This document shows positions 43,727-54,921 of a stretch of DNA of 64,000 bases, piece by piece; within the stretch, counting starts at the first letter, position 1; each line of letters begins with the position of its first letter. Below the pieces are notes generated by a model. It did not search any database. It saw only the letters and a program-made list of their open reading frames with translations, and was not told the DNA's origin. A program made the translations under genes and the position numbers. The DNA comes from Antedon mediterranea (taxonomy: Eukaryota; Echinodermata; Crinoidea; Comatulida; Antedonidae): positions 11,299,312 through 11,363,311 of the forward strand of contig NC_092675.1 in assembly GCF_964355755.1 (NCBI RefSeq). The letters are read 5' to 3'.

Positions 43727-44395
43727 AACCTAAGTCTGTCGTAACGCATCATCTAAGTGTTACTCAATATTCTCCAAGAACCTCATTAACTGAACTACAT
43801 TCTTAGAAACCTCGAAAAGGGGTGTATACAAAAGGTGTTTGAACAAATCAATATTCCAATGACCTAAAATGTGTTTTCTTTTAACGGTAGGCCTACACTA
43901 CATAAGCCGATATTCCCACAAATTTAGCCACATTAACCAATGTTGAGAGAGTGTACCATTAACGGAGGATGCTGAAACGAATGTCACTTTATTCTGGTTA
44001 AATTCCAATAATGTAAATTTGATGATATGTATACTATGTGTAATATAATTCTGTAAATTCAAATTGTTACGATATTTACGTGTTGCAATGTTACATTGAT
44101 ACTTACTTACACGTTGTGTCTCAGTAGTAGTGTTCAGAATACTGTTTCTTTAATGTAGTCGTCATAATGTTAAATAGGTCAATTGTAAATATATAACTTA
44201 CATTTACATCTACAATATACCAGGACTAAAAACGGGCTGTCAACTTTCAAACACCCGTCTAAGATTTGTAACTTTTAGAATGAAGTGATTCTTTTATTTT
44301 TCTCGGGAAACAAACATCGACCCTGTATGCACTGACTTGGTACCAGTTTAGTATCAACCGTTGTTCAACACATTTCCTTAGTAAAACATAAGGGA

Positions 44396-44417
44396 AATAA
44401 AGTATATTCTTAATAAA
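44396..44417 (+). promoter_or_regulatory. Poly(A) signals of PC1/3
   Basis: AATAAA at 44396-44401 and 44412-44417, about 670 nt after the stop codon. They are the likeliest 3' end signals. The intervening 43727-44395 would be 3' UTR and holds no other gene. Confidence 0.5.
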
Positions 44418-44429
44418 ATTGTGACTTCA

Positions 44430-45950
44430 TTTGTTATATTATTAAATTTACTGTTTTTAATTTTAAGATCTAATCAAGAAAGCGCAGTACAAAAAAACCC
44501 AAGTGAACCGATACACGGCACACATTTGAAAAAACATTGGTTAATACAGTAATATACAAATAATGTTTTGAGTGTTATGGTACAAGTACTTTCATGAGGC
44601 ATGAAGATAAAACATTTCATTTTTCACCGAATAAAATTACTCCTTTATTGCATATTTGTATTAAATTACTGCAGCTAAACTTAATAATTAGAAAGGCAGC
44701 GTTCCAATTAAAAAAAAATACTGAATGGATCTGTCAACCAGAAACAGTTACTGGAAAATGGTCAACCGTGATGATAGTACTAACAATTGACAAGTTGGCT
44801 AGCCCTATTGATTGTAAATAAAACGGTAGAGTTTCAACATATTCATGGTATAAAAAGTGACCTCTTACCTCTTATAATTATTATGTTGGTAAATCTTAAC
44901 ACATTTAGTTAAATATTTTTCAAACTGAAACTTTGGATATAAACGCAGAAAAAGTAACTATGCCATCCTATGACCTGAATTAAATATGTTGATAGTGCTG
45001 AAGTAATTGTGTCTATTTTGTACTTTAATTTGTTAACACGATGATGTTGGGCAAAAAATAAAAGAAATTAAGGAACTTAGAAGTGAGATACGCGATCTTT
45101 TAAAATTTGACGAACTATGACGAAAGAATATCTACAGTTCAACAGCTTAAATAATAAGTTATAATCCTGCGGGTCCTTTTCATTCAGAGGACCCATAACA
45201 GATTTAAATATACTATATTGGTAAAATTAAGTGAACAGGTTATTCAAATTTGACATTATGACGTCATCAAAATTAAAATCGTGGTAACCCTGAGCCCGTG
45301 TATTAAAAGTACTTAATACAGTCAGACAGGTCTCTGGTAGACTGTCGACAGTCTCCCATACTGAGTGTACTAACAGCTACAGAATCGGGTGCTGAGCCAA
45401 TTAATCAGCTCTCATTCTGTTTACACGTGCGTAACGCCAACTTAAAACGAGAACATTTCATAGAATGAAACAAAGACCCATTTCTGGGTTTGCCGTTCAC
45501 GAGCAACAGAATGCAGATCAGAAACATAATCATTCCAGCCCAGCACAATATTATATGACTTATTACCATGTATTATTACATGTTAGTGCATCAGTACAAA
45601 TGTTAATATTAATAAGTAAATATTCAGTAAATGAAGCATAAATGTCAATATTAAAATATCCTAAATACTATACATTACAATCGGTTAATTTACCTACATT
45701 CTATAACGCTTCCTTAATTCATTTATTCCGTACTCAATTAGACATTTTAATAACCGTAGTTAAGTTGTTGATTTTTTTTTGTAATTTTATTGTATTAACC
45801 TTCCTCGGAGCAATTGTATGTCACATACATTTTCGTATGGACAAATAAAATGAACTATGAACTATGTTATGAAATATGTAAAAGAATGTTGGCAAATGCA
45901 TTCTAATCGGCCCAATCTATATCGGTAGATAAATCGTATTTTCTATTTGC
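44430..45950. other. Intergenic, nothing recognised
   Basis: AT-rich sequence with a full CRE palindrome (TGACGTCA, 45259-45266). No gene is supported. Confidence 0.4.
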
Positions 45951-46240
45951 AAGGGATAAATCCCAACAACATGGATTTGAACCCAGGAATTGAAGATTCA
46001 TTGACATAATTATTGTTTTTTGTTTGTTTTACTACTCACCTGATACATTTACATTTAATGCTAAATGTAAAACGAATTGTAGATACAGAAACAAAATGGT
46101 AACAGATTAATTGACATAATTATATGTTTATTTGTTTTACTGATTACCTGATACATTTACATTAAATGTTAAATGTAATAAATTAAACGAATGTAGATAC
46201 AGAAACAAAATGGTAACAGATTCATTGACGTAATTATATG
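45951..46240. repeat. SINE-like B box followed by two ~112-bp tandem units
   Basis: On the minus strand CCTGGGTTCAAATCC (45973-45987) matches the B box of the SINE at 14764-15014. No A box was found, so this is a remnant. From 46001 a ~110-bp unit (TTGACATAATTAT...AACAGATT) repeats at 46111 and starts a third time near 46224. Confidence 0.5.
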
Positions 46241-46332
46241 CTATGATAGTATGTTATATATGAAATAAAGTTAATAAACATAAAATCATACCTATAACAA
46301 GGCCATACATCACATATAACTAGACAACACAT

Positions 46333-46950
46333 TAGACCGGGCGCCCAGAAGATTTATTCATGTGAAAAGCCACAAAAGGTCTGATGGGCTGATTATGTAG
46401 ATATATGTCCAAGATTCAATAATCAATATTGCTGCCGGGTCCTATCCTGTAAATTTACCCTGGGGACACCAAATAAGAGGGGTAAAAAATGGATTTAATC
46501 ATGTGAAAAGCCACACGGATAAAAGTTGTTGGACATTGTTCCCATATGTGTATACAATGTCAAAACAGCAATGACAGTAACTTTATCCTGTAAGTTGCCC
46601 GAGACAGTAGCCCCAAGTGACCACTAAAAAATGGTGTTATTCATGTCAAGAGCCACACGGCTAATTCCTTTTGCATTGTAACTGTTACACATTGGGGTGC
46701 ACAAAAACATCATTGACAGCAACTTTATCCTGTAAGTTGCCCCAAACAGTAGCCCAAGACAGTAGCCAAAAATGCCCGTTGGGTCATACAAGATTTAATC
46801 ACACGAAGAGTCACACGGCCAATTCCTTTTTTATTGGAACTGTTCGCCTTGAAACTGAAATTACTCATGACAACAACTCTTTCTTGTGAGTTGCCCTTGA
46901 GTAGCAAAACATTCTATAGCCCCTAAAAGGTGTAATCATGTCAAATGTCG
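46333..46950. repeat. Left TIR of the Academ-like element (4-5 subrepeats)
   Basis: Subrepeats share ATTTAATCATGTGAAAAGCC, CACACGG and CAACTTTATCCTGTAAGTTG, with starts near 46352, 46493, 46640 and 46790. Nearly identical to the reverse complement of the right end up to about 46849, then diverged. Confidence 0.9.
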
Positions 46951-47450
46951 ATTTATGTCGGTTTATTTTTCACTGAAAGTATTATTATCATTGGAACATA
47001 TGCAAAAATCTGACAGCTTTACGTTGCTTCTCCGAAAAAACTTCGTAATCATTTGAAAACCGCAAACCTCAACCATCTTTCCACCTCAATGAACCAACCA
47101 TGATGATGCAAGGAGCTTGATTGAGGCCAAAGGTCATATATATCAAGACTGGTCCGTTGGAAGCTACATGAGTGATTAGTAGCTTGCACTGAGACAATGG
47201 AATCTGAAATAATTCGGGTAAGAATATCTTACATTAGTCCTATTACAATTACAAGATATCAGGGTACTAAGTCTGATTGCCTTTTTGTTCCTTCTCTTTC
47301 TCTCCTTCTGACATCTGATGATAAAAAATCAACAGAACTCATAACATTTTGAAATGTATACGGTAATTAGGCTTAGCTAGATTGTAAAGTTTTATTTTAA
47401 ATTGATATAATGAGCATCACATTATGTATTACCATACCTTTTAAAAATAG

Positions 47451-48789
47451 ACATGCATAATCTGCAAGAAAAACGAAAAAGAGTTACCAGGATTGAAGAA
47501 ATACAAATCACACGAGACCGTACAACGTGCAGCTAACCGAAGGCTTTCAATGAGTCGTGATACCTTTTCGAAAGCCACACAAGACATCATTTCAGCGAAG
47601 ACTCGTGATGACATGTATTACCATACATCTTGCCATAGCCGATTCTGTGCAGTCAAAAGAACGGTACACGAGGTCATCAGTGAACCACAAACTACACCAC
47701 GAACACGTATGCGTTCTAAGTCTGACTTGCCTCACTCAAATTCCATGGGTGTTTTAGACCAGAGCTGCATATTCTGCATGCATAAAATGAAACGAATAAA
47801 ATCTTCAGGCGATAGTTTTGAAAAACTCCATAAAGTAGAAACGATTGAAAGTAGTGGTATCCTTATGTCCGCTGCTAAACGGGCCAAATCTTTACAAAAC
47901 AGTCAGCGTTTACTATCCTTAGGTTCAGAAGATTTAGTAGCAATTGAAGCACACTACCATAATACATGCAAGATTAAATTTCTTTATGATGCCAATGAAG
48001 CTGTAGAATCTAGTTCTCAGGTTGGCGTATCTAACAGAAAAACACACGAAGAAGCATACAAAGGGATGGTGAGGTACGTTGAAAAAGAAATAATTTGTAA
48101 ACGTATACCAAAATATGCCTGTAAAATAATGGATTTGTACAAAGAACAGTATAAGGCGGTCGGAGGTACTGACGATGATATTCGTTCCTATGCTTGTCAG
48201 ACATTAGTTACTAAATTAATGACCACATTTAGAGATAGATTAAATGTTACCAAAGACTCAAACAAGGCTGGAAACTTTTTATACCCTGAAGACATGAGCA
48301 TCAATGAAGCTAAATCACGGTTAAAAGACCTCAATGAAAATGATGAAACAATTCAATGTGCGGCTTTAGCGCTTCGGTCAGAAATCCTGAAAATGGAAAA
48401 AAACAAAATTCCTTCACCGACATCTATTCACACAATGAAACAATGTTCACCACACGTACCACCTTTGACTAAATTGTTTTATCAAACATTGTTATGTGGA
48501 TTATCTCCTAATCCCGGTGAGGCGGCACTGAGAAAAACGCAATCACTGTCATCTGATGCTGTTTTTGCAACTTCACGAGGTACTGTCAGGCCCTGGAAGA
48601 ATACATCGTTAGGTCTTGGTTTAACGTCCATGCTTGGATCTAAGGGAGCAATCACCATTTTAAATCGCCTTGGTCATACAATAAGTTATGATGAATGTAA
48701 ACGTCTTGAGACCGAAATAGCATACACATGTTCTTCGAGTGAATTGGAGACACCTGCTGGCTTATTGTTGCAACCTCTATTGGCTACAG
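47451..48789 (+). CDS. Academ-like protein, exon 2: zinc modules
   Basis: Starts TCIICKKNEKELPGLKKYKS. The open frame continues past the donor to 48842, but residues after LLATG are intronic and lack similarity. The splice to 48911 restores GTAWDNYDLNMETLDG. Confidence 0.8.
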
Positions 48790-48910
48790 GTAATATACAT
48801 ATTTTTAATTTAATAAAAATAATAAATAAAATTATGAATTAGTATCTCTAATCAAGTTGACAAATAGACAGTACAGTATGTGTATTTATTGATATATTTT
48901 GTTTCAACAG

Positions 48911-49584
48911 GTACTGCGTGGGACAATTACGATTTAAACATGGAAACCCTGGATGGTAAAAATAGTCTCCATGTTACAGTTGGCATTGCGTATCAGAATG
49001 TCCTTCAGGGGCAAGCCAATGAGATGGAAGGACTGCCGGTAAATTCGGTCACTGGAAGACCTAGGCGGAAATTTGACGGAGCAGAGAAAATAGTACCACC
49101 ATTTTATTCAAATTTAAAACTGGCCAAGTTTAAATTTGAAGAAACAGACCAGGAACAAATAAGTGAATCCGATGCAAGTTATTCTCTTGTAAGATGGACA
49201 AGTCTAGATTTAGTTTGGCTAATCTTATCATCTAATCGAAAACTTCCTCTGTTCAATGGCTTTTACTCAACATTCGTTAACGATCCATTGCCGTTAACTG
49301 CCATTGCTTACATGGACCCAATTTCACAACCACCTACAAGAAATGATGTTGTCCAAGAGACAATGGTTCGATCTCTTAAAGTTGCAGATGAGACAAAAAT
49401 GCCGTATCATCCAGTGACATATGATCTCGCAGTGGCACTTAAAGCTTATTCAATACAAGCGCTAAAGGCACCAGCTTTTGATAGACTTGTAATTTTACTT
49501 GGTCACTTTCATATCGAAGGGGCATTTTTTGGAGCGGTTGGAACATACATTTCTGATTCTGGGATCGAATATATTCTAACTTAA
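48911..49584 (+). CDS. Academ-like protein, exon 3 up to the premature TAA
   Basis: Includes TAWDNYDLNMETLDGKNSLH, then GHFHIEGAFFGAVGTYISDS and a stop after IEYILT. The same frame stays open immediately after the stop (SGILAEGSLNGFIHGKLYNR), which shows that the stop is internal. Confidence 0.8.
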
Positions 49585-49671
49585 TCGGGTATACTGGCAG
49601 AGGGGTCACTTAATGGTTTCATCCATGGCAAATTATACAACCGATGCACCAGAATACATCAAATCACTGCT

Positions 49672-52182
49672 ATGGCTTTTGAGAAAGAATTGTTTAAGCG
49701 ATTCCTAGATACCTACTCTATGAAAGATGATACTTTGCTACAAAGTGTTCGAGTAATACCAACGGATGACACAAATGCGCTTAATCAAATTGCTGACAGT
49801 GACGAATTCTTAATACTTCTTAATGATTATGAAGAATTTTTAAATCGTACTATAAAGGGTGAATTTGGCAACACTGCCGCATATTGGGCTATTTACGTGT
49901 ATCTTATCAACCGCTTGTATCGTCAATTCCAGCGTGCAGTAAGAACGAATGATGTGATTCTGTACATTAATGTACTACCATATTTGGTTGAAACATTCTT
50001 TGCTCTGAACCGGCCAAATTATGCTCGTTGGGGATCACTTTTTATTGAAAAAATGAAGAATTTGGACTCCGCAGCATTAGATGTTTTAAAAGCCGGTGCC
50101 TTTTCAACACGACGAACGAAGAAAACGTACTCTAGAAGTCCAATAGATCTTACATTAGAGCAAACTGTTAACAGAGATGCTGCGTCATCGGCAACTGGAA
50201 TTACAGCTTTTGCGAACTCAGAGAGTGCATTTCGTCGTTGGTGCGTTAGTCTCACTCAACGAAGTATGGCTGTGTCTGAAATGAAGTCCATGAGTGGAAT
50301 TCAACCCGGTGAAACACCAGCTAACCAGTTACGTCGACGGAGGATTGAGAGAGACAATAATGATGTAGACAAGTTTCTCATTAAGCTAAATAGTACATGC
50401 AATCCATTCGCCACTGATTCACCAACCACATTAGTAAATATTGCTACAGGTAAAGCTGCAAATGACATAACAAGTACATATTTGCTGGGAACACTACAGA
50501 GAGGAGCCCTATCACGGCAGCTATTTCACAAAGAATGTGTTTCAGACGAAACAAGATTATTAAAGACGGTCAAGCGTATAAAGGTACGCAATTTTGCTGC
50601 TTCAAACATGAAGAAGAAATCGTTAAATGCAACAAAAGCTCTTGGTGCAGCTGAAGGTGTTCGTGATGCTTTTGGATACTTGTTATCAAAGACGACTACG
50701 GATTTGCATTATGTACTTAGTTTTCCGATCACTGAAATACCACTAGCTATTGCACATTCCGATGGTACTCCAACGAAAACAGAGAAGGCAATTCTTGCGA
50801 AGATGTTAGAAACAAGACAATCTGGTTCACATAAGGAAGATACTCCTGTGACCGACACAACTCTCTTTGATGGCGGACTTGTTCTGCATGAAGTTTTACC
50901 TCGTCATAATGTGTCTACATATGGGAAAATCGTTGCAGATATAATGATTAAGGTATGTTCAGCCAGTGGAAATTCTGTTCACCTGTTGCTGGACAAATAT
51001 ATAGAACCATCAATCAAAGATGTCGAAAGATTAAAGAGAGGTGCAGAGCAGAACGTCAAGAACACATTCATTATAACAGGAGCGGATCAACAACAGCAAA
51101 AGAAAGGTATAGATCTATTAAAGAATGGAGAATTTAAGGAAGCTCTAGCACAGTTTCTTATAAATGATGTCCAGAATGATCACTATGGTCCAATAATAGG
51201 TGACAAAACCGTATTCGTGTCACATGGTGGTAAATGTATAAAAATAAATCGTAACTTAATGGGTAAACTTGAAGTTAAGGAGCCTTCCGAACTTCAAGGC
51301 TGCCATGAAGAAGCAGACACACTGTTGGCGTTTCATGCGTACGTTATTGGGGGAAAAATTGTTGTTCGGTCATCTGACACAGACGTACTTGTTATACTGA
51401 CAGGTCTCTCTCCTAGAATGCCAGAAACGTCGAATATTGTAATGGATTACGGTTCAGCTAACAGTAGAAGGCTAATCAACGTTACAAGTATTTCACGACA
51501 ACTTGAAAAGAAACAACGTGGTTTAAGCGAAGCACTCGTTGGTTTCCACGCCCTTACTGGATGTGATTTTAACTCGGCTTTCTACCGAAAGGGAAAGTCA
51601 ATGCCATTTACGCATTTAGAGAAAAATTCAAAACATATTGCTGCGTTAATATCACTCGGTAGTGATGAAGGCATTGATAAATCGGCGATCACTACATACA
51701 TATGCCAGATTTACGGTTTCAAGTCGTTAAATGACATAAATGAGGCAAGGTACCAGTCATTCATTAAGATGACAAAGGGTAAGAAGGGTGTTCAGGTGAA
51801 GAAAATAAACTGTTCATCGTTACCGCCATGCAGCAAAACACTTCATCAACATATTTTACGAGCAAACTATATATCTATGGTATGGAGGCGAGCAAACACC
51901 CCAGAACCAACAAAACATCTGCATCCTCTGAATTTTGGATGGCTTGACGATGAAGATGGTCATTATGTGCCTCGTTGGTTTGAAGGAACATCTCTGCCAG
52001 AAGAGCTGACAGAAGCAGAATGCGAATCAAAAAACGTAGTGAGTGATGAAGCAAAGGATGCAGTCGTGAATGATTCCGATACAGATATTTCTAAAGATAG
52101 TGAAATAGAAGACATTGACTATGATAGCCAACCATGGAGTGGTGACAGTGAGAGTGAATATGAGGATGATGATGATCAGTGA
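49672..52182 (+). CDS. Academ-like nuclease half (open frame downstream of the TAA)
   Basis: From the first Met after the premature stop the frame is 836 aa and intact. A divergent FEN1/XPG-type 5' nuclease (PIN-like fold) spans about residues 395-640 of this part, with metal-ligand candidates D400, D441, E547, D549, D569, D571 and D632. GCD plus the following helix matches the GCDY/helix-two-turn-helix segment of FEN1. A W-rich region (HPLNFGW, VPRWFEG) and an acidic tail follow. If translated alone it would keep the nuclease but lose the zinc modules. Confidence 0.75.
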   Translation: MAFEKELFKRFLDTYSMKDDTLLQSVRVIPTDDTNALNQIADSDEFLILLNDYEEFLNRTIKGEFGNTAAYWAIYVYLINRLYRQFQRAVRTNDVILYINVLPYLVETFFALNRPNYARWGSLFIEKMKNLDSAALDVLKAGAFSTRRTKKTYSRSPIDLTLEQTVNRDAASSATGITAFANSESAFRRWCVSLTQRSMAVSEMKSMSGIQPGETPANQLRRRRIERDNNDVDKFLIKLNSTCNPFATDSPTTLVNIATGKAANDITSTYLLGTLQRGALSRQLFHKECVSDETRLLKTVKRIKVRNFAASNMKKKSLNATKALGAAEGVRDAFGYLLSKTTTDLHYVLSFPITEIPLAIAHSDGTPTKTEKAILAKMLETRQSGSHKEDTPVTDTTLFDGGLVLHEVLPRHNVSTYGKIVADIMIKVCSASGNSVHLLLDKYIEPSIKDVERLKRGAEQNVKNTFIITGADQQQQKKGIDLLKNGEFKEALAQFLINDVQNDHYGPIIGDKTVFVSHGGKCIKINRNLMGKLEVKEPSELQGCHEEADTLLAFHAYVIGGKIVVRSSDTDVLVILTGLSPRMPETSNIVMDYGSANSRRLINVTSISRQLEKKQRGLSEALVGFHALTGCDFNSAFYRKGKSMPFTHLEKNSKHIAALISLGSDEGIDKSAITTYICQIYGFKSLNDINEARYQSFIKMTKGKKGVQVKKINCSSLPPCSKTLHQHILRANYISMVWRRANTPEPTKHLHPLNFGWLDDEDGHYVPRWFEGTSLPEELTEAECESKNVVSDEAKDAVVNDSDTDISKDSEIEDIDYDSQPWSGDSESEYEDDDDQ

Positions 52183-53589
52183 TAATTAAGACATACAGTG
52201 TTTTCGCGTAATCGGAATTATTTACACTGTAGCTTTTGTTTGTTTTTTTTACCCTTTAATAATTAAGTAATACAATCATATGGAAACTTATAATTAATAA
52301 ACAGAAAGATTTCACATCTATGTAGGCCTAAAGTGAACATCAATATGTTTTTTAGTGAATAAGAAGAATTAATCAATTCAATAGAGTACGCTACTGATAC
52401 TGACTACTACTGACACACTTGTTTTATAAGGAATCAATGTTAGAATTAATTGTTAGTTAATACTTTTAGTATCATAGTTCTATATTTTTCAGTTGATATT
52501 ACTACATTTAAAACTTACTGTCTGTTTTACACATATAGTGCATAAATAGAAGATTGTGAAACCAAAGTTTACTATGGATATGATGCAAACATTAACTGGT
52601 TAAAGAAACACATTATTTTTATATGATTTAAATATATAAATTTCAAATGATAACACTGACAACATATTTATAGTCATACCTTGTAACGGAGTTGTTGGTA
52701 GAAATAACATGTGTTATTTACTGCATTAAGATTCAAACGTGTTATCACATTTATGTGTTCATCATTATGAATTAATCAACACAATCGCATAAAACAGAAA
52801 TAAATAACGGAACGATTCCACATACAGTGTAAAACAAAACGTTGATGATCTAGTCATATACGATTGCCTTGACTTGAACTTGGAAATTATAAAGAATTCA
52901 TATTTTATAAGAAATCATTTGATCAAGGTTATAATAATTATTATTGTTAGTTAATGCTTCGTGTTATATTTTGAGTTGATGTTACGAAATTTAGTTAGTT
53001 GAAACAGCGTACACACATTAAAAATAATAGATTGTGAAACCAAACTTAATATTACACTGTCAAACTATAATATTACATACCTGTAATTGAAATGTTATGT
53101 ATTTGCATAGAATTTTTAAAAAGGTGTTAACTTGCGTTTATTTAAATCAAGATTGTATTTTAAAAGAAACGTCAGAATTATCAATACATCAATCATTTGC
53201 CTAGCCTACTTTAACTTGAAAGTATAGTAAAAAGAATTCATTTCGAAATCAATTCATCTATGTTAAAAATATTAATTTGTTAGTTACGTTTTGAGTTGTT
53301 TTTAGTTGATGTTACGAAAATTTAGTTTTGAAATAACTTAAATTAGATTAAAACCAAACTTAATATTATCACTGTAAACCGCATTCTTTGCATACCTGAA
53401 ATATTGGTAGGAAACATTTGATATATAAATCAAGATACTAAGTATTGTTTTTTTACAACATTTTATTAAATTGGGTTTAAATCATCAATTTATTCTAATG
53501 TTTTATTTGTTTTGTTTTGTTTTTTTGGTAGGGTTTGCGATCATAACAGTTTAAAGGCGTATGCTATTATACGTGTAATAAAATGTCTA
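52183..53589. repeat. 3' non-coding part of the Academ-like element with diverged triplication
   Basis: AATAAA at 52296-52301 is a likely poly(A) signal. Three diverged segments, near 52445-52580, 52945-53060 and 53275-53385, share TTGTTAGTTA, AGTTGATGTTACGAAATTTAG and GTGAAACCAAACTTAATATTA. No coding frame is supported. Confidence 0.55.
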
Positions 53590-54480
53590 GGTTGCTGACT
53601 GGAGCAACGTGCTAAAGTTGCTGTCGTAAATGCATTCGTATATTTCAAGTCATAAAAGTTTCAGTAAAAAGGGAATTGGCCATGTGGCTCTTCGTGTGAT
53701 TAAATCTTGTAGGCCTGGAGTCAACGGGCATTTCTGGGCTACTGTCTGGGACAACTTACAGGATAAAGTTGCTGTCATGAGTATTTTCGTCTATCCCAAG
53801 ACGTAACAGTTTCAATAAAAAAGGAATTGGCCATGTGGCTCTTCATGTGATTAAATCTTGTAGGCCCGGACCCAACCGGCATTTTTGGGCTACTGTCTGG
53901 GGCTACTGTCTGGGGCAACTTACAAGATAAAGTTGCTGTCATGAGTATTTTCGTCTATCCCAAGACGTAACAGTTCCAATAAAAAAAGAATTGGCCGTGT
54001 GACTCTTCGTGTGATTAAATCTTGTATGACCCAACGGGCATTTTTGACTACTGTCTTGGGCTACTGTTTGGGGCAACTTACAGGATAAAGTTGCTGTCAA
54101 TGATGTTTTTGTGCACCCCAATGTGTAACAGTTACAATGCAAAAGGAATTAGCCGTGTGGCTCTTGACATGAATAACACCATTTTTTAGTGGTCACTTGG
54201 GGCTACTGTCTCGGGCAACTTACAGGATAAAGTTACTGTCATTGCTGTTTTGACATTGTATACACATATGGGAACAATGTCCAACAACTTTTATCCGTGT
54301 GGCTTTTCACATGATTAAATCCATTTTTTACCCCTCTTATTTGGTGTCCCCAGGGTAAATTTACAGGATAGGACCCGGCAGCAATATTGATTATTGAATC
54401 TTGGACATATATCTACATAATCAGCCCATCAGACCTTTTGTGGCTTTTCACATGAATAAATCTTCTGGGCGCCCGGTCTA
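53590..54480. repeat. Right TIR of the Academ-like element (about 6 subrepeats)
   Basis: Outer ~510 bp mirror the left end. Inside, two or more extra ~150-bp subrepeats (AATTGGCCATGTGGCTCTTC, GGATAAAGTTGCTGTCATGA) extend to about 53590, so this end is about 0.3 kb longer. Confidence 0.88.
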
Positions 54481-54921
54481 CATGCAGGTGCATTGTGTTC
54501 TGGTGCATTTGTTAACTGGTATGTTTGTTATTATTTTTTTATTAGAACATTTTGTGTTCATTGATATTTAGTGAGAAATTAATGATTTTAGATACATGAA
54601 CCTCACGCGCTCGTGTATTGTGGATCTAGGCCCTACGCCTAATTGTCTTCTTGTTTTTTATACGAATCCGTCATGTACTATAAATGACAATTTGAAATGT
54701 TACGGTTATAATGTTGATAATTGGTTATAATTGATAAGTTGTTTTATCATTTTTTATCTTTCTATGTAATTGTAATATTATTGGTATTCTTTAACCAAGA
54801 ACTTGCAGTCAAGTTCTCCACAAAATATTACAAAAAAGGAGTGCCCATATCCGCAGATGGATCCAGATGGATTAGGTCCTATAAACACTTCATTCACTGA
54901 TACGTTCTATCCAAGTCCAAG

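Larger units (their letters stand above)
47197..52182 (+). pseudogene. Academ-like transposon protein: twin zinc modules plus FEN1/XPG-like nuclease, one in-frame stop
   Basis: Exons 47197-47217, 47451-48789 and 48911-52182 give 1544 codons including the final stop. Exon 1 (MESEIIR) ends at GTAAGA; AATAG|ACA opens exon 2; the second intron (48790-48910) joins CTACAG to GTACTG. C9-x2-C12 with YH65-x2-C68, and C113-x2-C116 with YH177-x2-C180, form two similar zinc modules. The C-terminal half holds LFDGG (D1107), LLLDKYIEPSIKDVERLKR (D1148), HEEADT (E1254, D1256), SSDTDVLV (D1276, D1278) and LTGCDF (D1339), in the order and spacing of FEN1/XPG nuclease acidic motifs. An acidic tail ends the protein. 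The only lesion seen is TAA at 49582-49584 (codon 678), where relatives as I recall them have Ala-Glu-Ser. Readthrough is possible but unproven. Confidence 0.8.
46333..54480 (+). mobile_element. 8.15-kb DNA transposon with long TIRs and a FEN1/XPG-like nuclease (Academ-like)
   Basis: Begins TAGACCGGGCGCCCAGAAGA and ends with its complement. The flanks repeat CAT (46330-46332 and 54481-54483), or ACAT if the last A is counted as target. The first ~510 bp of each end are nearly identical inverted copies built of ~150-bp subrepeats. It encodes one spliced + strand gene (47197-52182). A 3-4-bp target duplication, TIRs and an XPG-family nuclease match what I recall of the Academ superfamily, in particular the nuclease-bearing branch. 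No classical DDE transposase or RNase H motif series was recognised. Placement is from memory and needs a Repbase comparison. Confidence 0.8.

Noticed and set aside
46671-46907. Short frames in the left TIR and the matching frame at 53939-54142
   Set aside because: The same short translation appears in both TIRs because they are inverted copies, and it lies in subrepeats without coding signs.
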